A DNA stretch of 64,000 nt from Bryoerythrophyllum caledonicum (GCA_963971425.1 OZ020525.1:22186498-22250497), one strand, 5' to 3'. Counted from the stretch's first letter, positions 45,729 to 56,933 are shown. The notes: generated by a model from the sequence alone, not told the origin. Translations and numbers: made by a program.

Positions 45729-48499
45729 CAATAGGGTGACATTCAAATTGGCCGTTTAGTAGTTCCAGGGATAGTGTCCTACACTGCTGCCAACTTTGAC
45801 ACCCTCCCCAAAGCTGAGAAATTGTTATTTTACCATGAAAATTTGGGGACAGCATCATCTTTATGTTGAAAACATGCATACCAAATTTCAAGTCCAGGAG
45901 ACTTATACAAAAAAACTTATGCAAGATCTACCAACATGGGATAGCTGTGAGAAAAGTGTCACAGCTGCCAACTTTGACACCCTCCCAAGAATTGAGGAAA
46001 TTTTTTTTGCCCATGAAATTTTTGGAGCAAAAGCATTTTTATGTTGTTTGCATGTGTAGAAAATTTCAAGTCCAAAAGGCCCATACAAAAAATAATATTC
46101 CAAATCTACCAACATGTGTAGTTTTGAGAAACAAAAGGGAAAACCATTTTACTACTTCCAACTTTGACGCCCTCCTTAGGATTGAGTTTTTGTTGATACA
46201 TAATGAAATTTTTGGCACAAGATCATCTCTACGTTGGTAACATGTGGGATAAATTTCAAAGCCAAAAGACATACATAAAAAAAGTTATTCCATATCTATC
46301 AACATGTGTAACTATGATAAACAATTCGAAGGTCATATTGAAAATGTCAAAATATCTTTGACACCTCATGCTTTTTCATTGAACTCAATCATGTGAGTAA
46401 GCCACCAAACATAAATGCTTCTCAAAAAGATCAATAACATCTAAATGAAGAAGTGAAGAGGTGTTCCATGCAGAAGAATCCACTTGGCCATAAAGTGTGC
46501 ATTAGACACATGACAAAAAATTTCTTCTAAATATCTATTGAACACTATGGAAAGGGAATGGTGTGTGTGATTTGTGATAGACTGAATGTTGAGACAATCC
46601 TCAAAACAGAGAGTGTTGTATTGTGGGATGCATGAGTGTTGATTCACATTGGGCACACATGATGAGTGATTAAGAGCAAAACGATTTTTCATGTATGCAT
46701 ATGGGCTTGTGTTTTGGCGACCCTTCTCTCTCCTCTCTGCTCCAGTGCCTTGGCTCCCTTCTCTCCCCCTAGCTCTGCTCGAGCCCTGTTCTCCTTCCTC
46801 TGCCAATTGTCACGTGTCAATCCTGCAACCCCCTTTGCTCTCCTCTAACCCCTTCTCTCCCCCTTGCTCTACTCTAACCCCTACTCTACTGCTGTAGCTA
46901 GCATCACGCACTCTATAAGTTTATGATGGCAATTTCAGATGAAATTCGTGTTCGCATCATAGGTTTGAGTGAGGGAGGATTTATAGGAGTTCAAATTGCA
47001 GCTACTATTGGAGTTCCTATAAGAACAGTTACAAGGTTAGTAAAAACATTTAGAGAAGATGGAACCTACAAGCGCAAACCTTGCGGTGGAAGTTACGCTA
47101 AAAAGCTTAGTGATAGAGATGTTTGTAGTATTGTGCATTACTCAAAAATTCATCGTTGCTCTTCACTCTCAGAGATTACCAATGCATGTCCTACTCAAGT
47201 GTGAAGACGTACTATTCAAAGGGTCTTACATAAAAATGGCATTTTTAGTCGAATTGCAGTCAAAAAACCTTTTTTGACACCTCGTCACATGTCTCAACGA
47301 TTAGCTTTTGCTCAGAAGTACCGTGGATGGACTGCAAAAGAGTGGGAGCGTGTTGTTTGGACAGATGAATCTACTTTTGAAATTGGAAAAAATTCTCGGC
47401 AAATTCATGTTTGGAGAAGTGCATACGAGCGTTATTCATCAAGTTGTCTAGCTCCTACTTTTAAAAGTGGAAGGACTTCTTTAATGATTTGGGGCGCATT
47501 TGCCGGAGGACAAAAGTCAAAACTTGTCTTTATGCCTAAAGGTCAACGTTCTGCTAAGGATTTTATAGAAGTGGTTTACGATACCAAATTGGTTCATTTC
47601 ATGGGTCAAATTCCACAAGGAGTGCTTATGGAAGATGGGGCACCCGTCCATAGGAGCAAAATATGTGAAGAATGGAGACAAAGCCACCTTCTCGAAAAGC
47701 TCAACTGGCCTGCAAACTCTCCCGATCTCAATCCAATCGAGAACGTTTGGAGGATGTTAAAAGATGTTGTGCAACATGGCAAACAATGCTCTAGAAGCTT
47801 AGATGTGTTGAAGGTAGTTCTTGAAAGAGAGTGGAAGTTAGTCAATGGTACAAAGCTCCTTCAACTATGTCATTCTATGCCCTCTAGGTTACTAGCAGTG
47901 ATTGACGCTAATGGAGGACATACACGTTGGTAGATATGGAATAATTTTTTTGTGTACATCTTTTGGCTTTGAAATTTATCTCACATGTTACCAGCGTAGA
48001 GATGATCTTGTGCCAAAAATTTCATTATGTATCAACAAAAACTCAATCCTAAGGAGGGCGTCAAAGTTGGAAGTAGTAAAATGGTTTTCCCCTTTGTTTC
48101 TCAAAACTACACATGTTGGTAGATTTGGAATATTATTTTTTGTATGGGTCTTTTGGACTTGAAATTTTCCACACATGCAAACAACATAAAAGTGCTTTTG
48201 CTCCAAAAATTTCATGGGCAAAAAAAATTTCCTCAATTCTTGGGAGGGTGTCAAAGTTGGCAGCTGTGACACTTTTCTCACAGCTATCCCATGTTGGTAG
48301 ATCTTGCATAAGTTTTTTTGTATAAGTCTCCTGGACTTGAAATTTGGTATGCATGTTTTCAACATAAAGATGATGCTGTCCCCAAATTTTCATGGTAAAA
48401 TAACAATTTCTCAGCTTTGGGGAGGGTGTCAAAGTTGGCAGCAGTGTAGGACACTATCCCTGGAACTACTAAACGGCCAATTTGAATGTCACCCTATTG
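45729..48499 (+). mobile_element. Tc1-type transposon with ~585-bp inverted repeats (Tc1-B)
   Basis: 2,771 bp flanked by TA (45727-45728 and 48500-48501). The ends, CAATAGGGTGACATTCAAAT and its complement, begin nearly identical inverted repeats of about 585 bp (45729 to about 46312; 48499 to about 47919). Each arm holds three tandem modules starting GCCAACTTTGACACCCTCC or a variant, at about 45788, 45967 and 46157. The right arm overlaps the last codons of the transposase. Frames translated within the arms appear twice in mirror image and are not genes. Confidence 0.9.
46923..47936 (+). pseudogene. Tc1-B transposase, DD34E, one in-frame stop
   Basis: About 337 codons in one frame, broken only by TGA 47202-47204. 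The N-terminus has helix-turn-helix segments (IRVRIIGLSEGGFIG, IGVPIRTVTRLVKTF) and a basic linker. After the stop: RRTIQRVLHKNGIF, VVWTDESTF (first Asp), LMEDGAPVH (second Asp) and PDLNPIENVW (Glu), with 34 residues between the last two, hence DD34E. It ends GGHTRW. The sequence is clearly different from the Tc1-A enzyme and more like the fungal and plant-associated Tc1 branch. The stop codon replaces a position next to Arg-Arg, so CGA to TGA is an easy route. The near-identical arms argue for recent movement, probably using an enzyme in trans. Confidence 0.88.
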
Positions 48500-49387
48500 T
48501 ACAGTACAATGAACAAATTTTTAACTAAATGTGGAAAAAATAAATTCCAGAAGTAAGAGTGGTGAGAACATCTCATCGGCGGACAACTGACTCATGAAAA
48601 TGGGCTTCACCCTTTCTAGAGAGGGTTTAGGGCGAAAATGTAGCCAAAGCGTTGATGCTGTTCTAAAAGTCTACCATGGTCGTAGATTCCAGTGGTATAG
48701 GGTGTTATCAAATTCCAGATCATACATACCAAAAGCGGAAGTTTAAAGAATGATGACAATATTAATTGAAAAATCACAATACATGGTTGTCGGTTGACAG
48801 CCGATCATAGACAAGAGCAACAAACTGCATCAATTTGCTTAAATCTTTTCTACTGAAACAATGAAATCCAAGGTCAATTAAAACAAAAATTATCGCCGAA
48901 GATAAAAGAGATGCGAGATGAATTGTGGAACATGGGATCTAAGTATGGCGTTAGAAAGTTCGAACGGCAGTAACAACAAAACGAAGATGCAGACAGAGAA
49001 CATGAATACATATATTGATAAGAGGATAAGTACAATGTCTGCTGCCCGCGGATTAACAAAATACACTTGGTAGAGAAAACGTCTTTTCCAAATCACTAAT
49101 TGTACTCAAAAAAACCTCTTGGGCTACCTAACGAGATCAGTTCTAGAACAGTGTCAATGAAAAGAACATGTGATATAGATAGCACTTGGGATTGTCAGTA
49201 TGACAACAGAAAGTTTGAAGGTATTATGCTCAACAAACGACAGTCGGTGGCCCGCCGATGGAGAAAGATCTACCATTCAACTTCCGACCATCTGACTACG
49301 GCTCGCCCATACTTGCGCGCCTTTGTAACCGCCTAGTGCGCCTGCCTCTGGCGTTCAACCTGCGTCATATATTCAGGGACGGCTGAA
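48500..49387. other. Spacer with palindromic motifs, no gene called
   Basis: No domain-bearing frame. Three members of the 17-bp GTCGGYKGNCNGCCGAY motif lie here (near 48575, 48790 and 49242). Confidence 0.5.
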
Positions 49388-49860
49388 AATCTATGGAGGG
49401 GGTAGATGAGCGGAATGATTTTGGTCGCTACATTCGAGATTATTCCGTCTTCGGTTGGAGGGGTCAAATGACCTCGGAACGTCCAGGGGACATAGCACAT
49501 ACAGCCGGGGGTACGTCGAAGCGATCTAGGGTCAATGTCGACAAACAGTACTTGGTGGGGCTTGCAGACTTGTCTAGATTGCTTCTTCTAAAAGAGAGTG
49601 GACGGCGTTTTGTAGCTCCAAGGAAACTTGGAACTATCAGCGAAGTCACTTCTGCTATAAACAGATGACAAACATTGAAAGACTCCTTCCGGAAGAATGT
49701 GCAACAAGAGCGACTTTAACTTGTTTAGAGGCATTGTTGACCAAAGCCCGATGTTGAAGCGGGAGAATAACATTTCGAATAGTTTCTTTAGGCCCGGTCT
49801 CCGGACAACATTCCCATGAGGGAAACTAGAAGATGTCGGCTTGCAAGGGTCCACAAAGCA
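49388..49860 (-). pseudogene. NIF/FCP1-like HAD domain fragment, copy 1
   Basis: Minus-strand frame 49854-49588 contains VVRRPGLKKLFEMLFSRFNIGLWST, the conserved helix-strand of NLI-interacting-factor phosphatases (RPG-L..F....F.I..WS). In another frame near 49530 VLFVDIDPRSLRRTP corresponds to HAD motif IV with the usual Asp pair altered to D-I-D. The parts are out of frame with one another. Known relatives are CTD-type Ser phosphatases; this copy lacks motif I and cannot be functional. Confidence 0.6.
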
Positions 49861-50246
49861 AAGAAGACCACTGGCGCATAGTACAATACATTTTCGAATC
49901 GGTGATGGAGGAGCGTGCAGGCATCTTAAATGGAAGGATGTTCCTTGGAAAATGTTAAAGAAACATTGTCATGATGCAAGCTACGGGTGGAAGTGAGAAG
50001 TTAAGCACGTCGGTGGGCTGCCGACAGAGAAAACTAAAACAAGTAGAAGTATAAGAAACAAACCACTCAATAAGGATATGCGAGGATTATGAAATAGAGA
50101 AAATTAGCTCAGCAAAATTTAAGATGAATATATAAAAGTAATTACATGAAACCGTCTACGACATTTACAAATGTTTACGATGGGCAAGAGTCCAGTGAAT
50201 TAAAGTGGGTGCCTGTCCGTGAGGCCCTCTGAGGGAATATGGCTCT

Positions 50247-51392
50247 CTAAGGTTGAGGAGTGACTGTCAACTTGGCCATTACTTCATCTAGACAACCTGA
50301 CTTGTCGTAGCCCTCTTGGTAAGAAGAGCGGACTTCTCGGTGTCTGTTGTGGACCGCTGTTCTTGAGAAAATACGACGCTGACCCAGATCAGAGTTGAGC
50401 CTGCAATAATCGTGGATGTTGAATATGGACTCAAGTAGTCCCTGAAGCCAGGGAATCAGCATACTCTGAAGATACGTCTGTCCTCCAGGCAGTGCGTGCT
50501 CCGGGGGAGAGTATGTGAATATTGAAAGATGCACTACATTAAAAGGATCATTGAAGATATTATGGAGGGGGTAATGATTGATCAGAAGTGTGTTCCGTTC
50601 ATTAGCATCTGGCCCGATTAGATAGCGTCTATCTCAAAAAAGGCGAGCAAGCCGCTTCAGCAACATGTCGCGCTTCATTGTTCTGGGATTCACTGAGGTA
50701 GAGATATCCCAGAACGCACTGGTCATCTCTCGGATGTCCTTACGTAGGTCAGGATACACCTCGCGCAGGTAACCCATGTGTTTGATCATGGGCTCATGTT
50801 TCTCAGTGGACCAAAATGCCAATCCGAAGTTGGACTGGCAGAATGTTAGGAATTCAAGAAGACCCAGCCTAGGTTTTTGATGATAATGGGGCTTCTTATC
50901 TTTTCCCCGATAACCATATCGTTCAGCCATTAGAAGCCCTCTAACTTCTGAGACGAGGTAGTATCTTGAAGGACCCACTTGAATATTCCTTGGAACAACT
51001 TTGGAGCTCACGCTGGCAGCCGGGTATGGGGTAGATATAGCGGTCGGCGGTCCGCCGACTACTCCGACCGCCCTAGGCCAAGCTCCGTTAGAGGTGAACA
51101 CTTGGTTGTCGTCTTCTCGGTTGATACCGTGGTCCGCGACAAATTTGACAGGAACACGGTGAGCACATTCAGGCTCCACCTCCTCCAGCGGTGATGGTGC
51201 AAAGTCTCGATCGTCATCTTCCATACCGAAGTGGTGGGTAGGACGAATTTCGGGGAGAGAAGCCGTTGACTGCGAGTCGTCGATCGGGTGACGACTCGGT
51301 CTCTTCGGTGAGCTGTCATCCAGTAATATAATGACCGGGTTCTCAGGAATCGGAACCAGCTCCTCAATCTCCTTGACAAGAGAGTCTACCTG
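50247..51392 (-). pseudogene. NIF/FCP1-like pseudophosphatase, copy 2
   Basis: A single frame of about 380 codons from a splice-acceptor-like site near 51392 to the stop at 50247, interrupted by TGA 50634-50636. It has a long acidic, Pro-rich N-terminus, then RYYLVSEVRGLLMAE where family members carry the catalytic D-x-D-x motif (here S-E-V), then KPRLGLLEFLTFCQSNFGLAFWST. The HAD motif IV position reads LLINHYPLHN instead of LLIDDSP. Both catalytic centres are therefore lost, although the fold-defining hydrophobic pattern is kept. Either a decayed gene or a pseudoenzyme lineage that decayed later. One palindromic 17-mer (51043-51059) lies inside the coding frame. Confidence 0.6.
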
Positions 51393-51562
51393 AATGGCAA
51401 ATTTGATTCAAATGCATACAATAAGTGATGAGCCATGTGCAAGGGAGACTGTGTTTATTATAAGGAAATTTATTTTATAGAAAAATGGTGCTACAGACAT
51501 GAATGTCAAAGCGTGGCAAAATTAGGCGATTTTGGCGTCGGCTGCCTGCCGACGTCGAACTA

Positions 51563-52240
51563 CTATGCAACGGAACAAGGGGGACGTCTATTGCTTAGGT
51601 ATGCCAGAACAAAATCCTCCCATTGTGGGTCACCGGGGGAGAGTCGAAGGCATCTAGAGCTAGGATTTTTTCGATTAAATTCGAGTAGAGGCAAGCCCGA
51701 GTCTAACAAAGTGGAAAGGTACTTTACGACCCCGGGAAGAACGACGTTCTTGTCTGACTCCGTTGACTCTAGGGCGAATGTCATCGGATGCATTGCATTC
51801 AGAGGGCTATTCCTGACATTCTTGTAAGGGCAATCGTCAAGCAAAAAGGTGTTCTGACTATTCGCGCCAGATCCTAACATTGCCTTCCGTCTCAAAAACA
51901 ATGTAGACAGTCTCATGAGGTAAACCTTCCGATTTCCTACCAGATTCTTAGCTACATCACAGTACGAATTATCATATACATATTTGACTACACTAAAAAC
52001 CGGGTAGTGGCCACTGAGGGCTATCAATTGAGTAGCGAGCTTAGGCTGGCTTTTGCTACTCCAAAGCACAACTATGAAGTTATCCACGCAGAAACTGATA
52101 AATTCTACCAACTTCGGCTTGAATTTGGTATGCCACTTTCCGTCCTTGCTTATATTCTATGCGAACAACAGAACGTTTATACCAACGACAAGGAAGTAGT
52201 GATTAACCTTCAGAGTTGGCACCTCAAGATGCTTCTGGAT
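51563..52240 (-). pseudogene. NIF/FCP1-like pseudophosphatase, copy 3
   Basis: The frame reads VNHYFLVVGINVLLFA, then TAG (52157-52159), then KWHTKFKPKLVEFISFCVDNFIVVLWSS, and NTFLLDDCPYKNVRNSP, which keeps the motif IV Asp pair. The motif I position is G-I-N, so the nucleophilic Asp is absent. The C-terminus LSPGDPQWEDFVLAYLSNRR is shared with the fragment at 52.5 kb. Residues around the two conserved blocks align well with copy 2, showing tandem paralogy on the minus strand. Confidence 0.6.
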
Positions 52241-52449
52241 GGAATCGCCCTACGCTTGAGACCCATCGACAATGTGGGGCACCTGGAGGCAACAGTTGAT
52301 GACATAGATATATTAAGTATCAAACATGTGCGCTGGACACTGTGATTATTATGACGACATATATTTTGAATAAGAACCACAGAAAGTTGTTGGAGACAGT
52401 CTTTATTTTTGTAGATTTATACAAGCGTGAAATACAACATGGGTTTTGC

Positions 52450-52600
52450 AAGCGTCGGCTGCCCGCCGACGCCAAGTTCTAAGTAGTACTAGGACGTGGA
52501 CGCCTATTGCTTAGGTATGACCATATGTACTACTTCCATTCAGGGTCACCTGGTAGGAGGCGACGGATCCCAAGGACGACGACCTTGGCAGTGGAAGTTT
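52450..52600 (-). pseudogene. 3' end fragment of a fourth NIF/FCP1-like copy
   Basis: Minus strand from about 52590 reads LLPGDPEW, a stop, then YLS, matching the C-terminus of copy 3 (LSPGDPQW...AYLS). The palindromic motif lies at the same place downstream (52452-52472 here; 51535-51555 in copy 3). It marks another duplicated unit of the cluster. Confidence 0.55.
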
Positions 52601-52849
52601 TGTCTTTTTCTACCAGGCAAATGCCTACATTTCTTGGACTTTCGAATGGCACAGCCGATTCTTACACCAAGGAAAGGCAATCTGCCACCGCGGTATACAA
52701 GGGTACAGGCATGCTCGATACTTTTATGGCTTCAAGGAACTTTGAGACCTTGAAGAGAACAAAGGACTCTGAGAGAAGGCGTTCCTACTCACTTCCGGAC
52801 CTTAACACTAAATCCGGAAAGAAATGGAAAAAATTAAAAATTAAGTAGT

Positions 52850-53232
52850 TAGCTTTGCTTCATTAGCATAAATAGGTTTGTAGTAGAAATTAGGTTTCAA
52901 ATGCTGATCCGGCATCCTTAAAAGAGACAGTTACGGCCTTTTTCCGGAGGTCCGGAAACCGGAGTACGGAGAGATCCAGATCCGGAATCGTCATGAACGC
53001 CCAACGGTATCCGTACATCGCGTTAGATATATAACGCGAGTGCCAGCCCAAGGCCCCATTCTTTTAGGGTTTTCTACACTCTCAACTCTCTTCTACTCCT
53101 CCACATTTTGTCTTGTGATTCTGTAGTGCAGAGGACCAGAGGTAGTATAGACGCGAAGGACTTGGTGAGGTCAATGCGTGCAGGGTTTCGGTCACAATTG
53201 CGAGGCACAAATTTACCGAGAGGTGGGCCCGG
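52850..53232 (+). promoter_or_regulatory. Probable promoter and 5' leader of the 53.2-kb relic
   Basis: A TATATAA box at 53028-53034 sits inside GCGTTAGATATATAACGC. About 35 bases later comes TTTTAGGGTTTTC and a CT-rich leader (53069-53105), the layout of plant core promoters. Several CCGGA motifs cluster upstream (52795-52990), including TCCGGAGGTCCGGA. Regulatory function is inferred. Confidence 0.4.
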
Positions 53233-53785
53233 ATGGCAGGGAAGAAGGGCAAGGCTCCAGCCGGAGGGATCTTACTGCTGTAGAAGGTGGCGCCGGAGTG
53301 GCCAACCTCCGAGAAAGATTATAGGGTTTTTGAGAGTTACCTGGAGGTGATGGGATGCAACGGCCTCCTCGGCGCATAGTGGGCTTTCCAGAGCGAAGTA
53401 ATGGTGGCGGAGCTCATGGGAAAGCCACCGAGCCAGTACGATGGGCGCATTCGGGGGCATCCGGAGGACTGGACCACAACGATCTGGAGAGATGCCTACA
53501 GTCTCCTGCTAGGGACAATCAAGGTGGTAGAGCGCGATGACAACATACTGAAAGGTGAGTTCTTGTAGAAGGCTAAAGATGGGTACGTGCTCAGCGACCT
53601 CACGGATCATGATGCCATGTTAGTTGTCGCATTTCTAAACTCTATCTTCAACGCGGAGATACCTAAGAGGATAGTGGCAAAATTAGCTAGTTTTATAATG
53701 GGAGCAATGAGAGGAAAGCTCTCCGTAGACTGAAGAGCCTTGATGGGGGAGTGTCGTAGTCTAGTGGTTTGTTATTCTCAAAATT
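53233..53785 (+). pseudogene. Unknown gene relic ending against telomeric repeats
   Basis: From ATG 53233 one frame stays protein-like for 184 codons, with four internal stops: TAG 53281, TAG 53377, TAG 53566 and TGA 53731. Between them the sequence is convincingly coding: PEWPTSEKDYRVFESYLEVM, ELMGKPPSQYDGRIRGHPED, VLSDLTDHDAMLVVAFLNSI. I do not recognise the family. Each TAG could be a former CAG and the TGA a former TGG. The frame ends at TAG 53783-53785, exactly where TTTAGGG repeats begin, so the 3' part of the gene is missing. It may be a transposon Gag-like or cellular protein; the sequence does not decide. Confidence 0.5.
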
Positions 53786-53860
53786 AGGTTTAAGGGTTTA
53801 GGGTTTAGGGTTAGGGTTTAGGGTTTTAGGGTTTTAGGGTTTAGGGTTTAGGGTTTAGGG
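53786..53860 (+). repeat. Telomeric tract 1 (TTTAGGG, degenerate)
   Basis: About 75 bp of TTTAGGG with several TTTTAGGG and TTAGGG variants. Left neighbour is the 53.2-kb gene relic; right neighbour is a satellite unit start. Confidence 0.95.
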
Positions 53861-55258
53861 TTACAAGGGTGTTCCCAAAATATTGGCATACTTATTTTGT
53901 GGATTTTATTGGCTCTACCCCCCCGTTTTAGAGTATTGCGCATCCAATGGTAAAAAAAACCACCTTAACAATATCACCATTTGTGAGATATTACAGGTTG
54001 GACTATTTGAGGTTGAGTTGACTTTCGTTTTGTGAAGGTATTTGAAGATTTTGAATAGAGGTATCCCCCTATTTATGGTTATTCTAAATCCAATGGTGGT
54101 CTTGGATTTTTCTAATAATAGACGATTTGGATGTCATAGGCGTTTCAAAATGTAAGTAAAAGAGGGCTATTTTTAAAATGGTAAGTATTTATGAAAATTG
54201 AAGGATACGTACCCCCCCATTGTCAAGTGCTACAAACACAATGGAGTAAAGAAAATCCTTAATATATGGCTTTTTTTAGAAGTTATGGCCGATTTGACTA
54301 TTAAAGTCACCAAAGTTGACTTTCTTTGAGGCGGTTGCGGATGTGGATGAAATTAAATTAAGTGGTAGATCTAGGAGTGGGTGTTCCGAAATGGTATTAT
54401 ACTTGTAAATCGGACCTTGTATGCATGAGTTATGAATGGATGAAGTACTGTTTATTTGAACTTCATCCATGGATTGCGGTTGCATCCGACGTCCAATCAG
54501 CAAGTGCCATGTCATTCTAGAATCCCCTTGGAATGTTCTACACGAATATCCCCTTGAAAATGAATCGCCCTTCTTGATGCAGAAGTTAAAATGGACAAGT
54601 TGATTGTATGACCCCTCTAAGTTTCTATTTAAGCATATACTGGAATATATCATTGCAAAGATGCTTAAATGCACTTTTTAGAACTACTCGTGGAATCTTC
54701 ATCCGACCTTTTGAATGACGGTTATTGATGGATGAAGTTTTAACTTTTTGAACTTCATCCATGAATTGGGATTGCATGGAAGGTCCAATCACGAAGTGCC
54801 ACGTCATTCTGGAATCGCCTTAGAATATTCTACACGAATATGCCCTTGGAAAAGAATCGCCCTTCTTTATGCAGAAGTTGAAATGGGCAAATTGATTGTA
54901 TGACCCCTCTAAGTTTCTATTTTAGGATATATTAAAATATACCATTGCAAAGATGCTTAAATGCACTTTGTAGAACTACTCTTGGAATCTTCATCCGACC
55001 TTTTGAATGACGGTTACTGATGGATGAAGTTTTAACTTTTTGAACTTCATCCATGAATTGGGATTGCATGGAAGGTCCAATCATAAAGTGCCACGTCATT
55101 CTGGAATCGCCTTAGAATATTCTACACGAATATGCCCTTGGAAAAGAATCGCCCTTCTTTATGCAGAAGTTGAAATGGGCAAATTGATTGTATGACCCCT
55201 CTAAGTTTCTATTTTAGGATATATTAGAATATACCATTGCAAAGATGCTTAAATGCAC

Positions 55259-55278
55259 TTAGGGTTTAGGGTTTAGGG
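55259..55278 (+). repeat. Telomeric tract 2
   Basis: About 20 bp. It interrupts a 292-bp satellite unit after AAATGCACTT, and a new unit starts at 55279. Confidence 0.95.
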
Positions 55279-56441
55279 TTACAGGGGTATCCCCGAAAAA
55301 TTGACATACTTATTTTGGGCTGAAATTTTGTGTACCCCCCCATTTGTGACTATTGCGCATCCAATGGTGCAAAAAACCACCCTAATAATATCACAGATTG
55401 CGAGATATAGCAACTTGGACTTTATTGGGGTGAGTTGACTTTCTTTATTTGATATCATTTACAAGTTTTAACTTGACCTACCCTCCTATTTGTGGGCATT
55501 GTGAATCCAATGGTGGTATGTGTTTTTGGAATTGAGTTTAGGGTTGGCTGCTGTAAGCGTTTCAAAAGTGGCTTTTAAAGTTGCTATCTTTGTGAGTTTG
55601 AGGAATTAGGAAGATTGGAAGGTTCGTACCCCCCCATTTTCGAGGGTTGTGAACACATTGGAGTAATAAAAAGCCCAAACATAGGGCTTTTTTTGGAAGA
55701 TATGGCTGGTTTGACCATTTAAACCACCGAAGTTGACTTTTTGGAGGCGGTTGCGGATTTGGATGAAATTTCAACATGATGTAGATCTTGGAGTGAGTGT
55801 TCCGAAATGATATCACACTTGTTAATCGGATCTTGTATGCATGAGTTATGAATGGATGAAGTTTTGACTTTCCAAACTTCATCCAGCGTTTGCGATTGCA
55901 TGCTAGGTCCAATCAGCAAGTGCCACGTCATTATGGAATCCCCTTGAAAAATTCTACACAAATATGCCCTTGAAAAAGAATCGCCCTTCTTTATACAAAA
56001 GTTGAAATGGACAAATTGATTGTATGACCCCTCTAAGTTTCTATTTTTGGATATATTAGAATATACCATTGCAAAGATGCTTAAATGCACTTTATAGATC
56101 TACTCTTGGAATCTTCATCCAAACATTTAAAAGACGGTTATTGATGGATGAAGTTTTGACTTTTCAAACTTCATCCAGCGTTTGCGATTGCATGCTAGGT
56201 CCAATCAGCAAGTGCCACGTCATTATGGAATCCCCTTGAAAAATTCTACACAAAGATGCCCTTGAAAAAGAATCGCCCTTCTTTATACAAAAGTTGAAAT
56301 GGACAAATTGATTGTATGACCCCTCTAAGTTTCTATTTTTGGATATATTAGAATATACCATTGCAAAGATGCTTAAATGCACTTTATAGATCTACTCTTG
56401 GAATCTTCATCCAAACATTTAATAGACGGTTATTGATGGAT

Positions 56442-56466
56442 GGGTTTTAGGTTTATGGGTTTAGGG
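56442..56466 (+). repeat. Telomeric tract 3 (degenerate)
   Basis: GGGTTTTAGGTTTATGGGTT plus TAGGG, an imperfect tract after TTGATGGAT. An identical copy lies at 59800-59824 as part of the 3,358-bp-offset duplication. Confidence 0.85.
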
Positions 56467-56576
56467 TTACAGGGGTATCCCCGAAAAATTGACATACTTA
56501 TTTTGGGCTGAAATTTTGTGTACCCCCCCATTTGTGACTATTGCGCATCCAATGGTGCAAAAAACCACCCTAATAA

Positions 56577-56590
56577 TTTAGGGTTTAGGG
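56577..56590 (+). repeat. Telomeric tract 4
   Basis: Two repeats, TTTAGGGTTTAGGG, joined after CACCCTAATAA, so the preceding unit is only 110 bp long. Confidence 0.95.
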
Positions 56591-56883
56591 TTACAGGGGT
56601 ATCCCCGAAAAATTGACATACTTATTTTGGGCTGAAATTTTGTGTACCCCCCCATTTGTGACTATTGCGCATCCAATGGTGCAAAAAACCACCCTAATAA
56701 TATCACAGATTGCGAGATATAGCAACTTGGACTTTATTGGGGTGAGTTGACTTTCTTTATTTGATATCATTTACAAGTTTTAACTTGACCTACCCTCCTA
56801 TTTGTGGGCATTGTGAATCCAATGGTGGTATGTGTTTTTGGAATTGAGTTTAGGGTTGGCTGCTGTAAGCGTTTCAAAAGTGG

Positions 56884-56933
56884 GGTTAGGGTTTAGGGTT
56901 TAGGGTTTAGGGTTTAGGGTTTAGGGTTTAGGG
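56884..56933 (+). repeat. Telomeric tract 5
   Basis: About seven perfect repeats after CAAAAGTGG. The following unit is of the second subfamily (TTACATGTGTG). Confidence 0.95.

Larger units (their letters stand above)
48571..52472. repeat. Dispersed 17-bp palindrome, GTCGGYKGNCNGCCGAY, seven copies
   Basis: Copies at about 48575-48591 (minus orientation, one mismatch), 48789-48805, 49242-49258, 50009-50025, 51043-51059, 51537-51553 and 52454-52470. Core sequences include GTCGGTTGACAGCCGAT, GTCGGTGGCCCGCCGAT, GTCGGTGGGCTGCCGAC and GTCGGCGGTCCGCCGAC. Copies at 51.5 and 52.5 kb are related by duplication; the others sit in unrelated flanks, one inside a coding frame. I noticed no copy elsewhere in the window. 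Function unknown. Confidence 0.8.

Noticed and set aside
45863..48365. Paired open frames of about 125 residues at 45863-46240 (+) and 47988-48365 (-)
   Set aside because: They are the two mirror-image arms of the Tc1-B inverted repeat, not a gene pair.
53233..53785. Reassigned genetic code (TAG read as Gln, as in some green algae)
   Set aside because: Other frames in the window contain TGA and TAA interruptions as well, frameshifts accompany several, and the known algal reassignments do not fit TGA. Decay is simpler.
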